Source: Bacillota bacterium
Lineage (GTDB): Bacteria; Bacillota; UBA994
DNA length: 6,831 bases
Reading direction: 5' to 3'
NCBI GenBank assembly: GCA_018725535.1
Contig: QLUS01000084.1
Span: 1-6,831, forward strand
In this document: positions 5,893 to 6,831 of the stretch, piece after piece
Layout: each line of letters starts with the position of its first letter
Numbering within the stretch: position 1 is the stretch's first letter
The notes under the pieces: generated by a model
Databases searched by the model: none
Told to the model about the DNA's origin: nothing
Seen by the model: the letters and a program-made list of their open reading frames with translations, nothing else
Made by a program: the position numbers and the translations under genes

Positions 5893-6431
5893 CCTTTGAA
5901 GTTGTAATGGCGGGGTTTGGCGGACAGGGCGTAATGCTGATGGGCCAGATTTTGGCTTATGCCGGTATGGTGCACGGCAAACAGGTGTCGTGGATGCCTT
6001 CCTATGGGCCGGAAATGCGTGGTGGCACGGCGAACTGCACCGTAATCGTCGCCGACGAAGCGGTAGGCTCGCCAGTGGTGGCACATCCGTACGCGGTTGT
6101 GGCGCTAAACCGCCCGTCCTTAGACAAGTTCGAGAGCGCGGTGCGACCAGGCGGCGTGCTAATCTACAACGAGTCCCTAATCAGTACACCTCCCACGCGC
6201 AGTGACATTAAAGTGGTCGCGGTGGCCGCCAACCAAATTGCCGATGAGCTGGGCAATGTTAAAGTAGCTAACATGGTCGCACTGGGGGCGCTGCTTGAAG
6301 TCACGGACCTTGTCCCCATGGAGTGCATAATCGCGGCTCTCAAAAAGGCTCTGCCTGCTCACAGGCAGGATATGCTCGCTGTCAACCTCGCGGCGATTGA
6401 GCGCGGGAAACAAGCCGCCGTAATTCCTTAG
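5889..6431 (+). CDS. 2-oxoacid:ferredoxin oxidoreductase gamma subunit
   Basis: Gamma subunit (180 aa) of the same complex, forming the domain that completes the CoA-binding side of the enzyme in this superfamily. Seen: N-terminal GFGGQGV (9-15) in the family-typical VVMAGFGGQGVMLMGQILA, then PSYGPEMRGGTANC (37-50), the signature of the gamma domain, VVALNRPSLDKFE in the middle, and a C-terminal NMVALGALLE segment. The length matches stand-alone gamma subunits (about 180-190 aa), so nothing is missing. The start overlaps the beta stop codon as ATGA, with AGGTG at 5877-5881 seven nt upstream. It is the last gene of the metabolic operon; the 64 nt that follow hold an inverted repeat before spoIIM. 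Naming of this subunit (VorC, KorC or PorC) varies among organisms, so no symbol is given. Confidence 0.93.
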   Translation: MTFEVVMAGFGGQGVMLMGQILAYAGMVHGKQVSWMPSYGPEMRGGTANCTVIVADEAVGSPVVAHPYAVVALNRPSLDKFESAVRPGGVLIYNESLISTPPTRSDIKVVAVAANQIADELGNVKVANMVALGALLEVTDLVPMECIIAALKKALPAHRQDMLAVNLAAIERGKQAAVIP

Positions 6432-6489
6432 GTTTTCCCCTCTCTTTGGCGCATAGCATGTAATAGTGTCCAAGGAGAGGGAGGGAAAC
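6432..6489 (+). promoter_or_regulatory. Inverted repeat between the oxidoreductase operon and spoIIM
   Basis: CCCTCTCTTTGG (6438-6449) pairs over 12 consecutive positions with CCAAGGAGAGGG (6470-6481), with one G-U wobble and a 20-nt loop. Outer bases GTTTTCCC (6432-6439) can alternatively pair with GGGAAAC (6483-6489), so the structure may extend or switch register. No T-run follows on either strand, so it is not a standard Rho-independent terminator. The 3' arm and flank contain the purine-rich ribosome binding region of spoIIM, so the fold could mask translation start or stabilise the upstream transcript's 3' end. The pairing is seen; the function is inferred. Confidence 0.5.
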
Positions 6490-6495
6490 AGCCCT

Positions 6496-6831
6496 GTGAT
6501 CCCCAAAAAAGCGCTGGATGAAGTACGCCAGCGGTGGTTGGCGTACTTCATCGCCATTGCGGCATTTGTCACAGGCACCGTCGCCGGGGCAGTCGCGGTC
6601 CGGGCCATGCCACTCAAGCAGCAGCGAGATCTCATGGGGTATCTAAACAAGTATATCGAAGGCATACTAGTAGGAAACATAGAGCCTGCGGCATGGCAAA
6701 GCGTGCAGATAGCCAATCTACAGTCAGTGACCTTCCTTTGGCTCTCTGGCCTTGTTGTGGTAGGCGTGGTTGGTATTCTCGCCCTTCTGTTTATGCGAGG
6801 TTTTGTTATTGGCTTTAGCGTAGGTTTCCTA
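6496..6831 (+). CDS. spoIIM: Stage II sporulation protein M (SpoIIM), N-terminal part, cut by the window edge
   Basis: The first 112 codons of SpoIIM, with no stop before the window ends; complete proteins are about 200 aa. SpoIIM is an integral membrane protein that, with SpoIID and SpoIIP, forms the peptidoglycan-degrading complex needed for septal thinning and engulfment during endospore formation. Seen: a short basic start (IPKKALDEVRQR), a first membrane helix WLAYFIAIAAFVTGTVAGAVAV (about 14-35), an extracytoplasmic-type loop with MGYLNKYIEGI, then a second helix FLWLSGLVVVGVVGILALLF (about 81-100), running straight into the family-typical MRGFVIGFSVGFL. Start GTG 6496 has AGGGAGGG at 6478-6485, 10 nt upstream. 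It probably belongs to a separate transcription unit, since 64 nt and an inverted repeat separate it from the gamma subunit gene. No convincing sigma-E promoter is visible in the gap. Confidence 0.88.
   Translation, partial: MIPKKALDEVRQRWLAYFIAIAAFVTGTVAGAVAVRAMPLKQQRDLMGYLNKYIEGILVGNIEPAAWQSVQIANLQSVTFLWLSGLVVVGVVGILALLFMRGFVIGFSVGFL

Noticed and set aside
6452..6464. Possible sigma-E -10 elements (CATAGCAT or CATGTAAT) before spoIIM
   Set aside because: Each matches only 6 of 8 consensus positions, and no sequence like the sigma-E -35 stands 14-15 nt upstream.
6438..6488. Rho-independent terminator after the gamma subunit gene
   Set aside because: The stem is good, but no T-run follows the 3' arm on either strand, so it is kept only as an inverted repeat of unknown role.
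6177..6716. A 179-codon open frame on the minus strand across the gamma subunit end, the gap and spoIIM
   Set aside because: It lies opposite two genes with clear family motifs, and its translation shows no recognisable domain.
6534..6818. Plus-strand open frame of 94 codons overlapping spoIIM in another frame
   Set aside because: The spoIIM frame gives two membrane helices and the family RGFVIGF motif; the other frame is Arg/His/Cys-rich with no family features.

Overview
The window is a compact plus-strand gene cluster from what looks like an anaerobic, spore-forming Bacillota (clostridial-type) bacterium with a moderately GC-rich genome. The call rests on four things: strong AGGAGG/GGAGGT-type ribosome binding sites, frequent TTG and GTG starts, ferredoxin-dependent oxoacid metabolism with Ptb/Buk energy conservation, and the start of spoIIM, a gene of endospore formers, at the right edge. 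The species cannot be named from the sequence.

Layout, left to right, all on +: butyrate-kinase-family gene 1 (14-1078); an 87-nt spacer with a heptanucleotide tandem repeat (1079-1165); phosphate butyryltransferase ptb (1166-2098); butyrate-kinase-family gene 2 (2070-3146, overlapping ptb); an uncharacterised P-loop NTPase (3139-3834, overlapping the kinase gene); then a four-subunit 2-oxoacid:ferredoxin oxidoreductase made of a 2[4Fe-4S] ferredoxin subunit (3856-4059), alpha (4070-5134), beta (5134-5892) and gamma (5889-6431). After a 64-nt gap holding a 12-bp inverted repeat, spoIIM begins at 6496 and runs off the window. From ptb to the gamma gene, the genes overlap or are 10-21 nt apart, so they very probably form one operon. 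No gene-free stretch exceeds about 90 nt.

Proposed joint function (inference from established families): the oxidoreductase converts a 2-oxoacid plus CoA to acyl-CoA, CO2 and reduced ferredoxin. Ptb exchanges CoA for phosphate, and the Buk kinases move that phosphate to ADP. The likeliest substrates are the branched-chain 2-oxoacids from valine, leucine and isoleucine, giving isobutyrate, isovalerate and 2-methylbutyrate plus ATP. This is the ferredoxin-linked counterpart of the ptb-buk-bkd operons of Listeria, Enterococcus and Bacillus, with VOR in place of the NAD-linked dehydrogenase complex. The direction and exact substrate are not proven by sequence; 2-oxoglutarate is the main alternative.

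The least explained items are the conserved-looking P-loop NTPase inside the operon, the presence of two divergent kinases around a single transferase, the heptamer repeat, and the inverted repeat that reaches the spoIIM ribosome binding site.
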